A stretch of 64,000 nucleotides of DNA from Telmatactis stephensoni (GCA_029948255.1 JALIZF010001691.1:248001-312000); one strand, 5' to 3'; shown: positions 1 through 11,013, counted from the stretch's first letter. Numbers and translations are program-made. The notes: a model not told the origin generated them from the sequence alone.

Positions 1-879
1 CAGGGCTTTTTTGACAAATTCCTAGGAATAATCTAGTTTATGTTTCCCAGTATTCGTTCAACTAGTATTTGGGAGTTCTATTTTCCAAGTTCCAAATTTA
101 TAGATAAAAGGGCACTGACACAGTTTAATGCGGTACTATTAAAGTAACTTCTCAATTTGACACTTTATATTTAATGATCAAGAACACCAAAAAAAGTTGA
201 AAGTGATATAACAGGCAACCTCAACATAAATACAAATCCCCAAGGTCTGTCCCCTGGGCCTGGGAGGTACTCAGCCCCCTTTTGGATAGGGGTGTGCCAC
301 CGGAGCTCTAGAAACCTGACCCTATCTAAAACACTCTAAGTGAAAAAATCCTACCCTATTCAAGACAAATGAGAAGAAAATCGACCCTATCTAAGAGTCA
401 AGGGAAATTTTTCGACCCATCGCATGATGAGATGTAAATTGGCTATGAAAGAGATAACAGAGCCGTCAACTACAATATACTTTGTCAGCAAGTCAGTGGT
501 AATCTCGCACAGTGAGGCACGCTTTTTTGTTTATTTTAAGAACAGTACCCTATCTAAGACACAAAAACATGATATGGCTTGTGATTTCTTGTCAAAATTA
601 CAGATCCTGTTTAAGACAATTTCGGGTAAAATGTATACCCTGTTTAGGACAGCAGGGCAAAAAACCATACCCAATCCAGTGGCGTACCCGTATAGCAAAT
701 ATATGGGAGTACCCCCCCCCCCCCTCCCTGGCCCCTGGGTGCAATCTCATGAACAAAATTGGTGCTTTCCACCACCCCAAACACCTGTGAGTGCCCCAGG
801 GTTCGAATCCTAGGGAAAGCTACTGATTGATACATTAATGATACAATAAGCTAAACTTACCTTTGTTTATATGTTACAG
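1..879. repeat. repeat-rich upstream region
   Basis: No convincing coding sequence. Short phrases of the type 'ACCCTATCTAAGAC' recur (about 319-340, 380-395, 546-560), suggesting a decayed dispersed repeat. A C-run lies at 711-725. A tRNA B-box-like motif (GGTTCGAATCC) is at about 800-810, which may be a SINE remnant. The segment ends in a good 3' splice site (AG at 878-879), so part of it may be the first intron of the next gene. Confidence 0.5.
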
Positions 880-893
880 CTGAACAACTTACA

Positions 894-3059
894 ATGATGT
901 TGGCTGCTACAGAGACTAGAATGGAGGTGAACTTATGTCCTTCATCAAACATTGGAAAAGCCTCATGTTCAGTACATAATATAAACACAGAAAACACAAA
1001 CAATGAGTTGGAAGCTATTGTTAAACTTGACCAATCAGTTACTGCTATTTGCCCCATCAATGGACAGGTCCAGTACAAGACGATTATCCCAGAATCAAAT
1101 TTTACTACCATTGACACTGGACCTACACAACACCATTTTATAGATGTGAAAGCTGGTTGCTCAAAGTTAAGCAAACCTTTGAAAAGAAAACTTCCAGTCA
1201 GTTCTAATTCTATCAAAAAACCTAAAAATTCTATACTCTGGTCATTGAAATACAAGCTAGAAGATTCCTTTATCTCAATGCCTGACCCTTTAAATACAGA
1301 GGAAATCAATACAGAAACACTTGCCGTTTATGATAGTCATAAAGGAAAATTACATCAAATGGGATTAGGTTTGGCCAAGAATTCTTTGGCATCAGAAACA
1401 ATTGCTGGAAACAACATTTTGAAAGACCCTTTAGTTTCCTCAGCTGTGGAAAATTCATTGATTCCCCAACAAGATGAAGCTTTAGAACAAAATGAACAGA
1501 AAGAAATCCCCCACAATCTACCCCCAAAAGCTAAAGAAAAAAGAGTTTTCAAAAAATGGTCAGAAGATGCAATGAAACAAGCTATTGAAGCAGTAGAAAA
1601 AGGCTCCAAAATCAGAGATGCTTCCATTTTGTATGGCATACCTCACTCAACTCTTGGCTGCAGACTAATTGCTATGAGGAAAGTCAACTACAACATAAAA
1701 ACCCAGCCAACCATTGACACACCAGTATTAGAGTCTGATTTAAATTGTGTTAATGAAAATCCTTGTAAGCAACCAGCATTTGTCTCACCTGTACCAAAGC
1801 ATCCCATACCTACTAGTAATGCCGAAGACAGCCTGCAGGATTTCAGGGAGGTTAAAGGTTCTAAGAGAAAGAGTAGAGGAAGGCTAAAACAGTGGACAGA
1901 GGAGTCCATGCAGAAAGCTTTAGAAGCTCTTTATTCTGATAACATGTCAGTTTATGCAGCAGCCAAAAAGTACAATGTCCCTCGCTCAACTCTGAAAGCA
2001 AAGAAGAGAAAACAAGATGTTATAAACATTAAGCACTGTGGTCCTGAGCCTCATATTAGGAGTGAAGATGAAGAACCTTTAGTCAGTTATGTTAATAATT
2101 GTGCAAGATTTGGGATTACTAACATAAAACAAATTGTTTTACTTCTTGCTGCTGAGATTGCCGAGAAACAAGGCCTATGGGATATACAGACACAAAGTTT
2201 GCCTTCAGAGAAATGGTGGAGTGCATTTTGCTACAGACAAAGCAGCCACATTAAGAATGTTGATGTAACTCCTTTCAACCTACCAGTCAGGCTCTCAAAA
2301 GCAAGACTTAGTTTATTTTACGACAAACTCTCTGCTGTCATTAACAGTAGCCAATATCATAAATCCCCTCTCATTGACTACAACAGCAGAATTTACACAC
2401 TACAAGAGTTTAAGTTTGATATGGAATCAGTCTCAAAACTAGTCAATGGAGAAACATCCACTGTGTGTTGTGATGCAACCAACAGATCAGTGTCCACCTT
2501 ATGCTGTGCAAATGGTGCTGGCAGTAGTATTCCACCCTTGTTTGTATACAACACAGAATCTGGCTATACTCTGCCAACATCAGGGCTGGCTGGTCCCACA
2601 GGGGCGTTACATTTTGTACACGATGTAAATGACAAGTCGAGGCTGAACAGTGACTTTTACTTTAAATGGTTTAAGGAAATATTTTTAAAGTATGTACCAC
2701 CCAGTCGTCCAATGATAGTCTTACTAGATCCTGATACATCATTTGTAACACCAGAGTTTATCAACTTGGCTCACAAAAACCAGATCATTCTACTGTGTTT
2801 GCCTGCTTTTTCTGCTCACTTGACCCAACCCCTGAACATCACGGTACTGCCTGCTTTACAGAAGGGCTTCCAGTATGCATCTTCTTTCTTCAGATATGTT
2901 TTTGTCAAAGGTGTGTGTTATGGGAACTTTGCTCGTTGTTTCAAAGTTGCCTGGAATTCTTCCGTTGATGAAGAAACAATTCAATTAGGATTTGTGAAAT
3001 CTGGTATCTACCCACTTAACCGTAAAATTGTTAATGATAAAGGATTACCAGCAGTATGA
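894..3059 (+). CDS. pogo/Tigger-type transposase-derived protein with two Pipsqueak HTH domains, degenerate DDE triad
   Basis: The 721-residue frame is uninterrupted. Two Pipsqueak-type helix-turn-helix domains lie at about 214-262 (KWSEDAMKQAIEAV...IPHSTL) and 327-373 (QWTEESMQKALEAL...VPRSTLKAK). A pogo/Tigger DDE superfamily domain follows at about 485-670. Of the three metal-binding Asp expected, the first ('NVDETG' position) reads TLQEFK with Gln504, the second is kept (Asp612, LLDPD), and the third ('QPLD') reads QPLN with Asn648. The 612-648 spacing is normal for the family. Catalysis is therefore probably lost while DNA binding is kept, as in domesticated CENP-B/TIGD/JRK-type genes (inference). 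The frame stays open 5' of the ATG to a splice acceptor at 878-879 (EQLTMM...), so an upstream exon may exist. AATAAA is at 3265-3270. No terminal inverted repeats were seen around the gene. Confidence 0.88.
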   Translation: MMLAATETRMEVNLCPSSNIGKASCSVHNINTENTNNELEAIVKLDQSVTAICPINGQVQYKTIIPESNFTTIDTGPTQHHFIDVKAGCSKLSKPLKRKLPVSSNSIKKPKNSILWSLKYKLEDSFISMPDPLNTEEINTETLAVYDSHKGKLHQMGLGLAKNSLASETIAGNNILKDPLVSSAVENSLIPQQDEALEQNEQKEIPHNLPPKAKEKRVFKKWSEDAMKQAIEAVEKGSKIRDASILYGIPHSTLGCRLIAMRKVNYNIKTQPTIDTPVLESDLNCVNENPCKQPAFVSPVPKHPIPTSNAEDSLQDFREVKGSKRKSRGRLKQWTEESMQKALEALYSDNMSVYAAAKKYNVPRSTLKAKKRKQDVINIKHCGPEPHIRSEDEEPLVSYVNNCARFGITNIKQIVLLLAAEIAEKQGLWDIQTQSLPSEKWWSAFCYRQSSHIKNVDVTPFNLPVRLSKARLSLFYDKLSAVINSSQYHKSPLIDYNSRIYTLQEFKFDMESVSKLVNGETSTVCCDATNRSVSTLCCANGAGSSIPPLFVYNTESGYTLPTSGLAGPTGALHFVHDVNDKSRLNSDFYFKWFKEIFLKYVPPSRPMIVLLDPDTSFVTPEFINLAHKNQIILLCLPAFSAHLTQPLNITVLPALQKGFQYASSFFRYVFVKGVCYGNFARCFKVAWNSSVDEETIQLGFVKSGIYPLNRKIVNDKGLPAV

Positions 3060-3387
3060 CTAACATCACAATATGAAGATTTGCAAGAACAACAAAGTAC
3101 CACATCACCAATATCATGTATATTTCAGAAGTTATGTTAGTATCTTAAATTTCACATTTGGAAAATGTTTGCAATTTTCTTTTTACTGTAAACAAATCAA
3201 AAACTTAGGTGATTTTTTAAATAATTTTTTAAAAACATATTAAACTTGATACACTTGTCAGTTCAATAAAAAAGGAAAATTACGTTCTTTTTTAACTCAG
3301 TTTGTATGGTTTTTGTAGTATCTTCTATGCAAATTAAAGCTCGAGAGAAGAGTGAAAATTTCAGTGGATAACGAGATCTAATAAATG

Positions 3388-3670
3388 CTAGTATTCACCA
3401 ACATAAGGGCTATTACAAATCCTGCATTCTGATTGGCTCCCTAACCTCGGGCTATTGGTGATAGCCCGAGTTGAGAGGAAGCGCGAGTTTTGAAAACAAA
3501 AACAATGGCGGTCGCCTCGCGTTTTGCCGTTTTGTTTAGTCTCATTCACCTTTGGCCCAATATGTTGGTGAATACTAAAACAATTAGACCTCTCGGCCTC
3601 ATGGACTACGAGTTTGAATGGGCTATTGACTCGTAGTCCATTCGGCCTCGAGGTCTAATTGTTAATTATT
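3388..3670. mobile_element. nested foldback element (MITE-like)
   Basis: A 34-nt near-perfect hairpin is formed by 3580-3613 and 3629-3662 (arms begin ACAATTAGACCTCTCGGCCT). An outer inverted pair, TATTCACCAACATA at about 3391-3404 and TATGTTGGTGAATA at about 3561-3574, flanks it. 'TCTGATTGGCTCCC' near 3430 resembles the 'CCAATCAG' ends of other foldbacks in this window. No coding capacity. Confidence 0.6.
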
Positions 3671-4580
3671 CACTGAACTTGAATTGTCGTATCAGATAGT
3701 CTAGCTATCTATTCCTAGTGGAAGTGGGTGGTAGAGTGATTTATTTAACCCGTGGGAAAATAGTTTTTACAACACTTGATAATAATCTCGCAATCTGATT
3801 GGTTGATTAGAGTGTGTCAATAAGAGGACAGATACACTGCTGACGCGTTTCGGCGCGCGCACTACTACGTGGACCTGCTAAGAAAAGATTATTCATTTAG
3901 TTCTGCATGAGCTCGCGCGCGCTTGGCAAATGTGGAATAAAAGGAACACGCTGTCCTTGCCTAATTTTGTGTGGAGTGCACACATCTTTCGCTATATCAT
4001 TTTAATTTGCAACTGAGCAGTTGATTATTATTTCAGTTCAAAGTGCGCAATTGCGTACTTCGCTTTGGTAATAGCAAAACCGGCCAGCACTGCTATTGTT
4101 GAAGGCCAATACCTGATTGGCTCTTATTATAGAGCCTGATATATGAAGCGCGCTGACCTGGCTGAGTGCTAGCTGACTTAGCTTGATGAGAATACTCTCC
4201 GCCGGCCGCGCTTGATGTATTTATATGGGAAATTTTCGGCAAACCACGGGCCAGTCTAAATAACTTATTACCAGATGTAAATAATGGTATTGATAACTAA
4301 CCATTTTATGATAAGAAGAAAGAGATAGAATTAGATAATGAAATAAATATAAAAGGATGATAGAAATAAATGTGAAAAGAGATACAAGTGAAAAAAAAAA
4401 CAGCGAAACTCATATATTTCTAAATCAATGTCGGCTAGCACGAGAACACATTTGGAAAATATGGAAAAACTAATTTAACGTTTTGAATTTAGCCCAATGC
4501 AAGAAAATATTTGAATCAAACTAACTGAAAAAAAGAGAGAAGAAAGAAGAAAGACAAATCAATTAAAAGAAACATTCCAA
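3671..4580. repeat. non-coding, decayed dispersed repeats
   Basis: No gene seen. The stretch at about 3790-3850 ('CTGATTGGTTGA', then 'GTCAATAAGAG', then 'GCTGACGCGTT') is related to 47107-47170 in the first Kv gene, so it is a dispersed repeat. About 4105-4155 ('CCAATACCTGATTGGCTC') looks like the end of another foldback element. Confidence 0.45.
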
Positions 4581-4581
4581 A

Positions 4582-4995
4582 CGAAAAAAAAATTGGGGGA
4601 GCCGCTCCGGGGCTCGAACTCGCGACCAAATGGAAATTAGTATTCTAATTTCAGCAAAAGCTAAAAAATCGACCATGCATCCAGACAAGTCGCTGAATCA
4701 TCGCATGTTACGTATAGGATGGAGATTTCGGCCCCTTCCGCGCTATCGGTAGTACACAGAAAGCTTCGCAGTCAAAGAGGGAGGAAACAGTCGGATCCTA
4801 GGCCGTAAATGACTGCACCTTACCACTAGACTAACTGGTCTACTGAGGGATTTGGAGGACAAAATAACCTAGTGTATCCTGTGAATGGACTGTCTATTGT
4901 TGTGCAAATTACTTGTCCCGGTGGCGCAACTTGTTAGTCCAGTGACTTTGGATCTAATGGTCCGGGTTCGATTCCCGCAACCTACAATATCTTTT
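4582..4995. mobile_element. repeat element with two divergent tRNA-like modules (copy 1)
   Basis: On the plus strand a B-box (GGTTCGATTCC, 4965-4975) follows a degenerate A-box (TGGCGCAACTTG, from 4922) and precedes a T-run near 4991. On the minus strand an A-box-like TTAGTCTAGTGGTAAGG (about 4820-4837) is followed by a B-box-like AGTTCGAGCCC (about 4611-4621) and a T-run (minus strand, 4583-4591). The two modules point away from each other. Most of the unit recurs inverted at 39355-39690. A tRNA-derived SINE of unusual architecture is the likeliest reading. Confidence 0.6.
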
Positions 4996-5723
4996 TTCCT
5001 AGCTCTCTCTCTCTTTTTCTTTCTTTCTTCCTTTTTCTTTCTTTTTGCTTCCTATTTTTGTTCAGTTTTTTTGTTTCCGTTTAGCTAACTTTATAAAAGA
5101 AATTAAATAAGACTTCGATGAACATATAGTTTATATTGCTTTGAAAAACCGAAATATAAACACAATTGAAGAACTTGTCCTGTCTTGTTTAACTTAAATA
5201 TTAAGTTAACAAAGATTCTAATTTCTCTCATTTGTGGATATGGATTTGAGCTAACTTTTCGTCTTACTTCCTTCGCCTCTCTATATTTCTTATGCTCTAT
5301 TTCGAGTACTTTTTTTACAATTAACATTCTATCAACTCATGCCTTCAATATTCAGATGCCAAAAACCCATCAGAATGAAAAGATTTTGATGCCATGCTTG
5401 GAATAGAAATATGATGAATGAGTGAAAAAGGACTTCTTCAAGCAAATATAGTTGTTTTACTGTTCACAGACATTTCTCTGGTTAGGGCTTCTTCAGTGTG
5501 AATTGAATAGCTTAACATCTATAGTGCTGTGGAAGACAATGGTGTAATATACAATGGGACAATGGGCATTGTATGTTACTGAGATGATAGTACATTCAAT
5601 TCTGGTTGAGTGATCCTGACGCACGAAACAAAAGAATATACTAAGATTACTCCATTGCTTCCCCGGAGCCTCGTCTTGAATTGTTTTGTACGTGATCACT
5701 CAGCCCCCGGCCGGGGGGGGGGG

Positions 5724-6317
5724 GGGGACTCCGATCGTAAATGGACGGGGATGCTCGTCGTACTTTTTAAGGCTGGTTCACACTAGCGTCGGATTAGGAA
5801 TCGGAAGCAGAAAACAAAGGAAAAGACAAAAGAGTTAAGTCAAGCGTGTGACATAAGACATCGACATAAGCATCGCAAGAAGCATAAGACCAAGCATAAG
5901 CATAATCAAAGACAAAGGAAGGAACAAAGAAAAACACCTTTCTTTTGTATTCTAATCCCTAAATTCTTTGTTGTTTTCTTACGATTCCGATTCTGATTCC
6001 GACGCTAGTGTGAACCAGCCTTTAGGGGTCAAAATTTGAAATCTGGTACCTTTTAGGGTGTCTCAGACTTAAGTGGACTACCAAAAACATAGCTGGTACC
6101 TTTTAGGGACTGTTTGGGGTAAATAAACTACCTAAAATAAGCATGAAAGGGACGATTTTGATGATCTGAATTGAATCTTCAAAGCACATCGATAACAAAT
6201 GTTTCATTACTTTAATTCTTTATTATTGTTTTTGAATTGGTACCACCCAGGTACCTTTTAGGGGTCATTTTCAAAATTTCCGACGAGCATCCCCGTCCTC
6301 TTATATATAGGAGTCCC
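5724..6317. mobile_element. outer foldback element (imperfect 38-nt TIRs)
   Basis: Left end 5724-5760 and right end 6281-6317 are inverted copies: GGGGACTCC, then ten variable bases, then GGACGGGGATGCTCGTCG. Internal sequence repeats 'GGTACCTTTTAGGG' several times. A second MITE (5770-6021) is inserted inside. A G-run of about 16 immediately precedes it. No coding capacity. Confidence 0.7.
5770..6021. mobile_element. 252-bp MITE with TTA target duplication, nested
   Basis: Perfect terminal inverted repeats of about 24 nt begin AGGCTGGTTCACACTAGCGT and end with its complement. They are flanked by TTA at 5767-5769 and 6022-6024. A 3-bp TTA duplication fits the PIF/Harbinger superfamily (family knowledge; superfamily assignment is inference). 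It carries no transposase. Confidence 0.8.
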
Positions 6318-6958
6318 CTATAGGAGTTAAGAAAATGAAAGAAGATATTAACGCGCGTTTTTAAAGACGTCACTTCAATCGATCTATTTTCAGGAGAGAT
6401 AAAAGTTGTTATGAAACTGATCGGCCCTAAATACTTTTTTCCATCTCATTGAGTGTGATACGCGTGTCAAAAGTCTAGGAGACAGCAGCTGAGCTAACAG
6501 TGGATTTTGTGGTAAAATAAATGATTGGCACAAAGCATCAAAAGACAACCTACTTCAAAGCATTGTAGTCAATATGTTTTAATTATCATCGTTCCTTCAG
6601 CCATTCAAGAGCGTTTTCTCGGTTGACGTTAATACACACTTTATGACTAAAGTTCGTCAGGAATCAACTACGAGACAGTAATGAGAAATGGTTCATTTGA
6701 ATTGAATGGTATATATAGGGGAGATTTCCTGAATATGGTATCTTGACTTTCATCAAGCAGCGGAAAAAGATTAATCGTTTTATCGTAATCAAAATTGCGA
6801 AATATTCCGCTTTTTTCCAGTTTGAATGAAATAGAAAGTGCATTCAACAAAGACAAAGAACACCTCCTTGGCATTGCTGCATTTGTTTGCCAAGAAAGAC
6901 CAGCACAGAACTCATATATAACTAGTTCGTGTTAGCATTGCAACAAGAGAAATTCTCA
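6318..6958. other. intergenic / 5' region of the 240-residue gene
   Basis: No repeat or gene recognised. TATA-like AT stretches are present around 6912-6922. A possible splice acceptor (GTTAG at 6931-6935) lies just before the ATG at 6959. Confidence 0.3.
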
Positions 6959-7681
6959 ATGATGTTACGGTCATCTAACACAGCGCGCGGTGGAGTAAAA
7001 AGCTCCTATCCAACATGTTTAAGTTATAATCCCAGCTCTAAGCCTAAACCCACATTGGTTAATAATATTTATGTAGAACATCTTTTAGAAACTGCAGAGG
7101 ACGAAATGGTTAAACATGAGATTCGTTTGGCTATCATGGACGAAAGAATGCGACGAGAAGAATTCATCTTAGCAACCAGTCCGCATAAAGTTGTTGCTAA
7201 CGCCGTTAGGTATGCACGCGCCATGAACTATACTTTGAGTTCTTTATTGGACAAGAAATTAAAACTTCTTCACGAGGAGTTTGAGCTAGAATTACGTCGA
7301 ATTGTAGAAATTCAGAAAGAAGCTTATAAAGAAAATCCTATTCGACACTCGAAATCTAGTGGATTTACAAGAAAACAGTTTAGGCGTCAAATAAGTGATG
7401 TTTTATCAAGTAAACGTAGAGACGATGAACTTCGACGCGCCAAAACACAACTCTCTCTACCAAGCATGGCAACTTCACCAAGTCTTTCAAGGCAAAACGA
7501 GCTGATACAAAGTCCCGTAAAACCACATTTACATAAATTGGCTTGGCATAGAAAACAAACAACAGAAAACCGAGAAGGAAATGACGACGATGATGAAATG
7601 GTGGAAGCGGTGGGACGAAAATACATGACGATTACATCATGGAAACATGACGGAGAGGCTGTGTATTTCCCACCAATTTAA
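6959..7681 (+). CDS. uncharacterised 240-residue charged protein
   Basis: The first ATG of the open frame is at 6959; the frame extends upstream to 6929 only with a non-ATG start. The product is hydrophilic, without signal peptide or membrane segment. Residues about 35-130 are predicted helical and conserved-looking (HLLETAEDEM, ERMRREEFILATSPHKVV, LLHEEFELELRRIVEIQKEA). The rest is Ser/Arg-rich with an acidic run (GNDDDDEM) and an aromatic end (VYFPPI). The 'LLHEEFELEL' helix vaguely recalls small axonemal proteins such as CFAP141, but this is a weak resemblance and I assign no function. AATAAA is at 8258-8263. Codon use and length suggest a real gene, apparently single-exon. Confidence 0.6.
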   Translation: MMLRSSNTARGGVKSSYPTCLSYNPSSKPKPTLVNNIYVEHLLETAEDEMVKHEIRLAIMDERMRREEFILATSPHKVVANAVRYARAMNYTLSSLLDKKLKLLHEEFELELRRIVEIQKEAYKENPIRHSKSSGFTRKQFRRQISDVLSSKRRDDELRRAKTQLSLPSMATSPSLSRQNELIQSPVKPHLHKLAWHRKQTTENREGNDDDDEMVEAVGRKYMTITSWKHDGEAVYFPPI

Positions 7682-8574
7682 GATGCTAGAAATTACTATA
7701 ACTATACAATTATATGTACTGAAACTTAGAGAAAAAAGATCATTTTAATCGATATTTTGAGTCATCTTCCAAATGGAAATTAAAATCACTCTTTGAAATC
7801 GAAAACATCTTGCACTTACACACTTATCGCCAATGAATAATAGTCAAGTATCTTTAATTAATGGACAGAAATTTCATTATTTAGCTTCTGAAACGAACGG
7901 TGAGGACTCTAGGCGAACAATCAATACTATTCATTGTATATTAGGCTTACAAGTGAATCACGAAGCTGATAAAGTAGGCTAAGTGCTATATACGTTTGCC
8001 TCGCAGATGAAAGAAACAAACAGCCATTAAGCTACGCAAGTTGCTAAGCCTGCTTGGTAAAAGAGCAAGTTAAGGCTGTCGAATATGCTAAGCACTATCT
8101 TCTAAATCACCTGCATTTACTAAACAAACACAAACAAACCAGTCCTAACAATTTAAATTTGTTTATCACATTGGATCTGTAGGATATTAATTTTTAGACT
8201 TTTGAATATTGTCAGTTGTAGATAGTAGCTAAGGAATTGTAGATAAGAAAAATTTTAAATAAAATTAAAATGGGATGAGATTTTCTCTTGGACTTAAGCA
8301 GGATAAACCCTTATTATCCCTGTAAGGATATCAATAGTTTGTTTTGTAAAATTGACAAAATCAACATTTACCAGCAGACAGACCCCTGTTAGCCAAACTG
8401 TCAAAACACTGTTGAATTAGAAAATATATCAAGTAGTCTTGGTACATATTAAAACAAAATTCCGTTAATAAAAAAATACTGGCTTTTCATTGGTTGTTTT
8501 GCTGCACAATATTCTTCACTTGCATTCATCCGGGAACTTTGCTTTGGGTTTGTTCCAGAAACAACGTAATTAAA

Positions 8575-8799
8575 TATCATCATCATCATCATCATCATTA
8601 GACTTGCTCCAAATCTCATTCGTTATTTTTTTCCGTTGTTTTGGGCTTCGTCATTTTCCATTCCTTGGACTTCCTAGCTGTGTCGTAATTTGTCTCGTTT
8701 TTCTCTCCTAACCGGAAGTGCCCGATTTGAAATCCAAAATACACAACAGGGAGCCCAAGCAACAGAAAAGATTAACGAGCGAGACTTGGAGCAAGTCTA

Positions 8800-8858
<59 letters not shown>
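8575..8858. repeat. foldback with (ATC)n microsatellite ends
   Basis: (ATC)n tracts at 8575-8599 and 8801-8858 bound an imperfect inverted repeat: TAGACTTGCTCCAAATCTC after the first tract, and its near-complement before the second. The 64-residue frame across it (poly-Ser) is an artefact of the microsatellite. Confidence 0.7.
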
Positions 8859-8860
<2 letters not shown>

Positions 8861-9056
8861 TAATAACTTTATTAACGTCTCAAAATCTTATAGCCGGGCA
8901 CTAGTACCCTAGTAATCGGGGAGACAAAGTAATAGTAAAAGAAAAATCAAAAAGAAAATCTAGATCTAAAATACATAAGGTTTGCTAGGGAGTACGATAA
9001 TGTGTTAATGTGTTACGGTAATTACTTATCGTGTCTTGGGTTTTTAATTTACAAAT

Positions 9057-10466
9057 CACGCCGGGCACAAAGGACCCCAAAATCGGCATGTTAAATGTGC
9101 CATTTTTGCTCTAACCTTTGTATCTTCAACAATATTTGATCATTTGCAATGCAATTTTCAGTGATGGCTTACTAGAAGTGGCGATTTATTTTGCCATGTT
9201 TAAAAGTTACCATTGACGTGATTTTGACGTCATAGCGAATTGTTACACTTTTCGAGAACATCCAGATTACTTCAAGAGATTCTCAAAACTACATAGTTTG
9301 AAAGAGGATGCCATTCTCTAAAATGTGGTGCAATTTGTATCTCGATCCGACATTTCGTTGTTGAGTTATAAGGGATTTTTGTTTCACGATGACGTCACAA
9401 AAGTGACGTCACTAATAACCATTAAAAGCCATTAGAAGCCATTGGGGACGGCAAGTGATGATGCAACGAACATATATTACTATTATGAAGTGTTTCTACG
9501 TAACTAAGTTAAAACTTTTGGTCATCGAGCTTTATTAGGGATATTTCAAATTATCGGTGACGTCATTATGACGTTAGAGGATTTTGCTTTATATTCTTAT
9601 TAATGTTTCTAATACTTATCTTCAAAAAATCAAAAATCTAAAAACATACGATTTTGAGGACTTCGAAGCTCTTTCACTATGCAAAGTATAAGAACAACCG
9701 AACTTCAAACAAAAAAGTTGAATGAAGAAGTAATTTTCATAAATTTTCTTTACTATTTCCCATATGATTATTAGATTATTAGACAATTACTTCTTCTTCA
9801 TTCAACTTTTTTGTTTGAAGTTCGGTTGTTCTTATACTTTGCATAGTGAAAGAGCTTCGAAGTCCTCAAAATCGTATGTTTTTAGATTTTTGATTTTTTG
9901 AAGATAAGTATTAGAAACATTAATAAGAATATAAAGCAAAATCCTCTAACGTCATAATGACGTCACCGATAATTTGAAATATCCCTAATAAAGCTCAATG
10001 ACCAAAAGTTTTAACTTAGTTACGTAGAAACACTTCATAATAGTAATACATGTTCGTTGCATCATCACTTGCCGTTTCCAATGGCTTCTAATGGCTTTTA
10101 ATGGTTATTAGTGACGTCACTTTTGTGACGTCATCGTGAAACAAAAATCCCTTATAACTCAACAACGAAATGTCGGATCGAGATACAAATTGCACCACAT
10201 TTTAGAGAATGGCATCCTCTTTCAAACTATGTAGTTTTGAGAATCTCTTGAAGTAATCTGGATGTTCTCGAAAAGTGTAACAATTCGCTATGACGTCAAA
10301 ATCACGTCAATGGTAACTTTTAAACATGGCAAAATAAATCGCCACTTCTAGTAAGCCATCACCGAAAATTGCATTGCAAACGATCAAATATTGTTGAAGA
10401 TACAAAGGTTGGGGCAAAAATGGCACATTTAACATGCCGATTTTGGGGTCCTTTGTGCCCGGCGTG
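9057..10466. mobile_element. 1.4-kb near-perfect palindrome (large foldback element)
   Basis: Left arm 9057-9735 and right arm 9785-10466 are inverted copies differing at only a handful of positions seen by eye. A spacer of about 49 bp separates them. The ends are CACGCCGGGCAC / GTGCCCGGCGTG, flanked by AAT on both sides (possible 3-bp target duplication). No open frame of note. Each arm carries four full CRE palindromes TGACGTCA (left arm: 9225, 9390, 9404, 9558). A transcript would fold into a very long hairpin RNA. Confidence 0.92.
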
Positions 10467-10760
10467 AATAGAACAGCTTTTTCCGTGCTACGTACGAACG
10501 TATACAGCACGCAGCCGAGAGCACGAAAGAAGTGTAAGGATACTGTATTAATGAACGGAGCACAGGAAAAGATGTTCTATTTGTTTTATTATATATTTTG
10601 AAGAAAATATTCAAGGGAAAAGTTTGATTTTCTCCGTGCAAAAATTCAAAAGGTGCGCACGCGGTCGAGCTCGCGCTGCTGACATCAGAACTGTGCTCCG
10701 TTCTCTGATAAACACAGCTTTCAGCCAATCAGAGCGCGCGTATCGACAAGGTTATATAGT
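10467..10760. mobile_element. MITE-like remnant ending CCAATCAGAGCGCGCG
   Basis: Directly abuts the large palindrome. It carries the 'TCAGCCAATCAGAGCGCGCG' terminal phrase (about 10723-10741) shared with elements at 16.3, 17.9, 18.7 and 33.6 kb. A GAACGGAGCACAG / CTGTGCTCCGTTC inverted pair (about 10554-10566 and 10692-10704) supports a foldback structure. Confidence 0.55.
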
Positions 10761-10993
10761 AATACGCTTTTGAATATTCATTCTCTATATATATCATAAA
10801 TACGAGTAGAATTTCATCAATTTTCCTCGATATTTCCTATATATACACATTTTGATAATAAAAAGGATGATTAAAAAAGCAGCTATATGATATATAGCTG
10901 CAGATGGCTCTGAGCTAGTTTAAGCCATGATTGATAGTACCTCCTCAAGTTATATTGATCACGGAAGGGCGCATGCGTTGAAATTCCAAATGG

Positions 10994-11013
10994 AACTTGC
11001 GCATGCGCAAGTT
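10994..11013. promoter_or_regulatory. 20-bp palindrome with NRF-1-like core
   Basis: AACTTGCGCATGCGCAAGTT is a perfect palindrome containing TGCGCATGCGCA, the NRF-1 consensus. No nearby gene start was recognised, so it may simply be part of a repeat. Confidence 0.35.
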
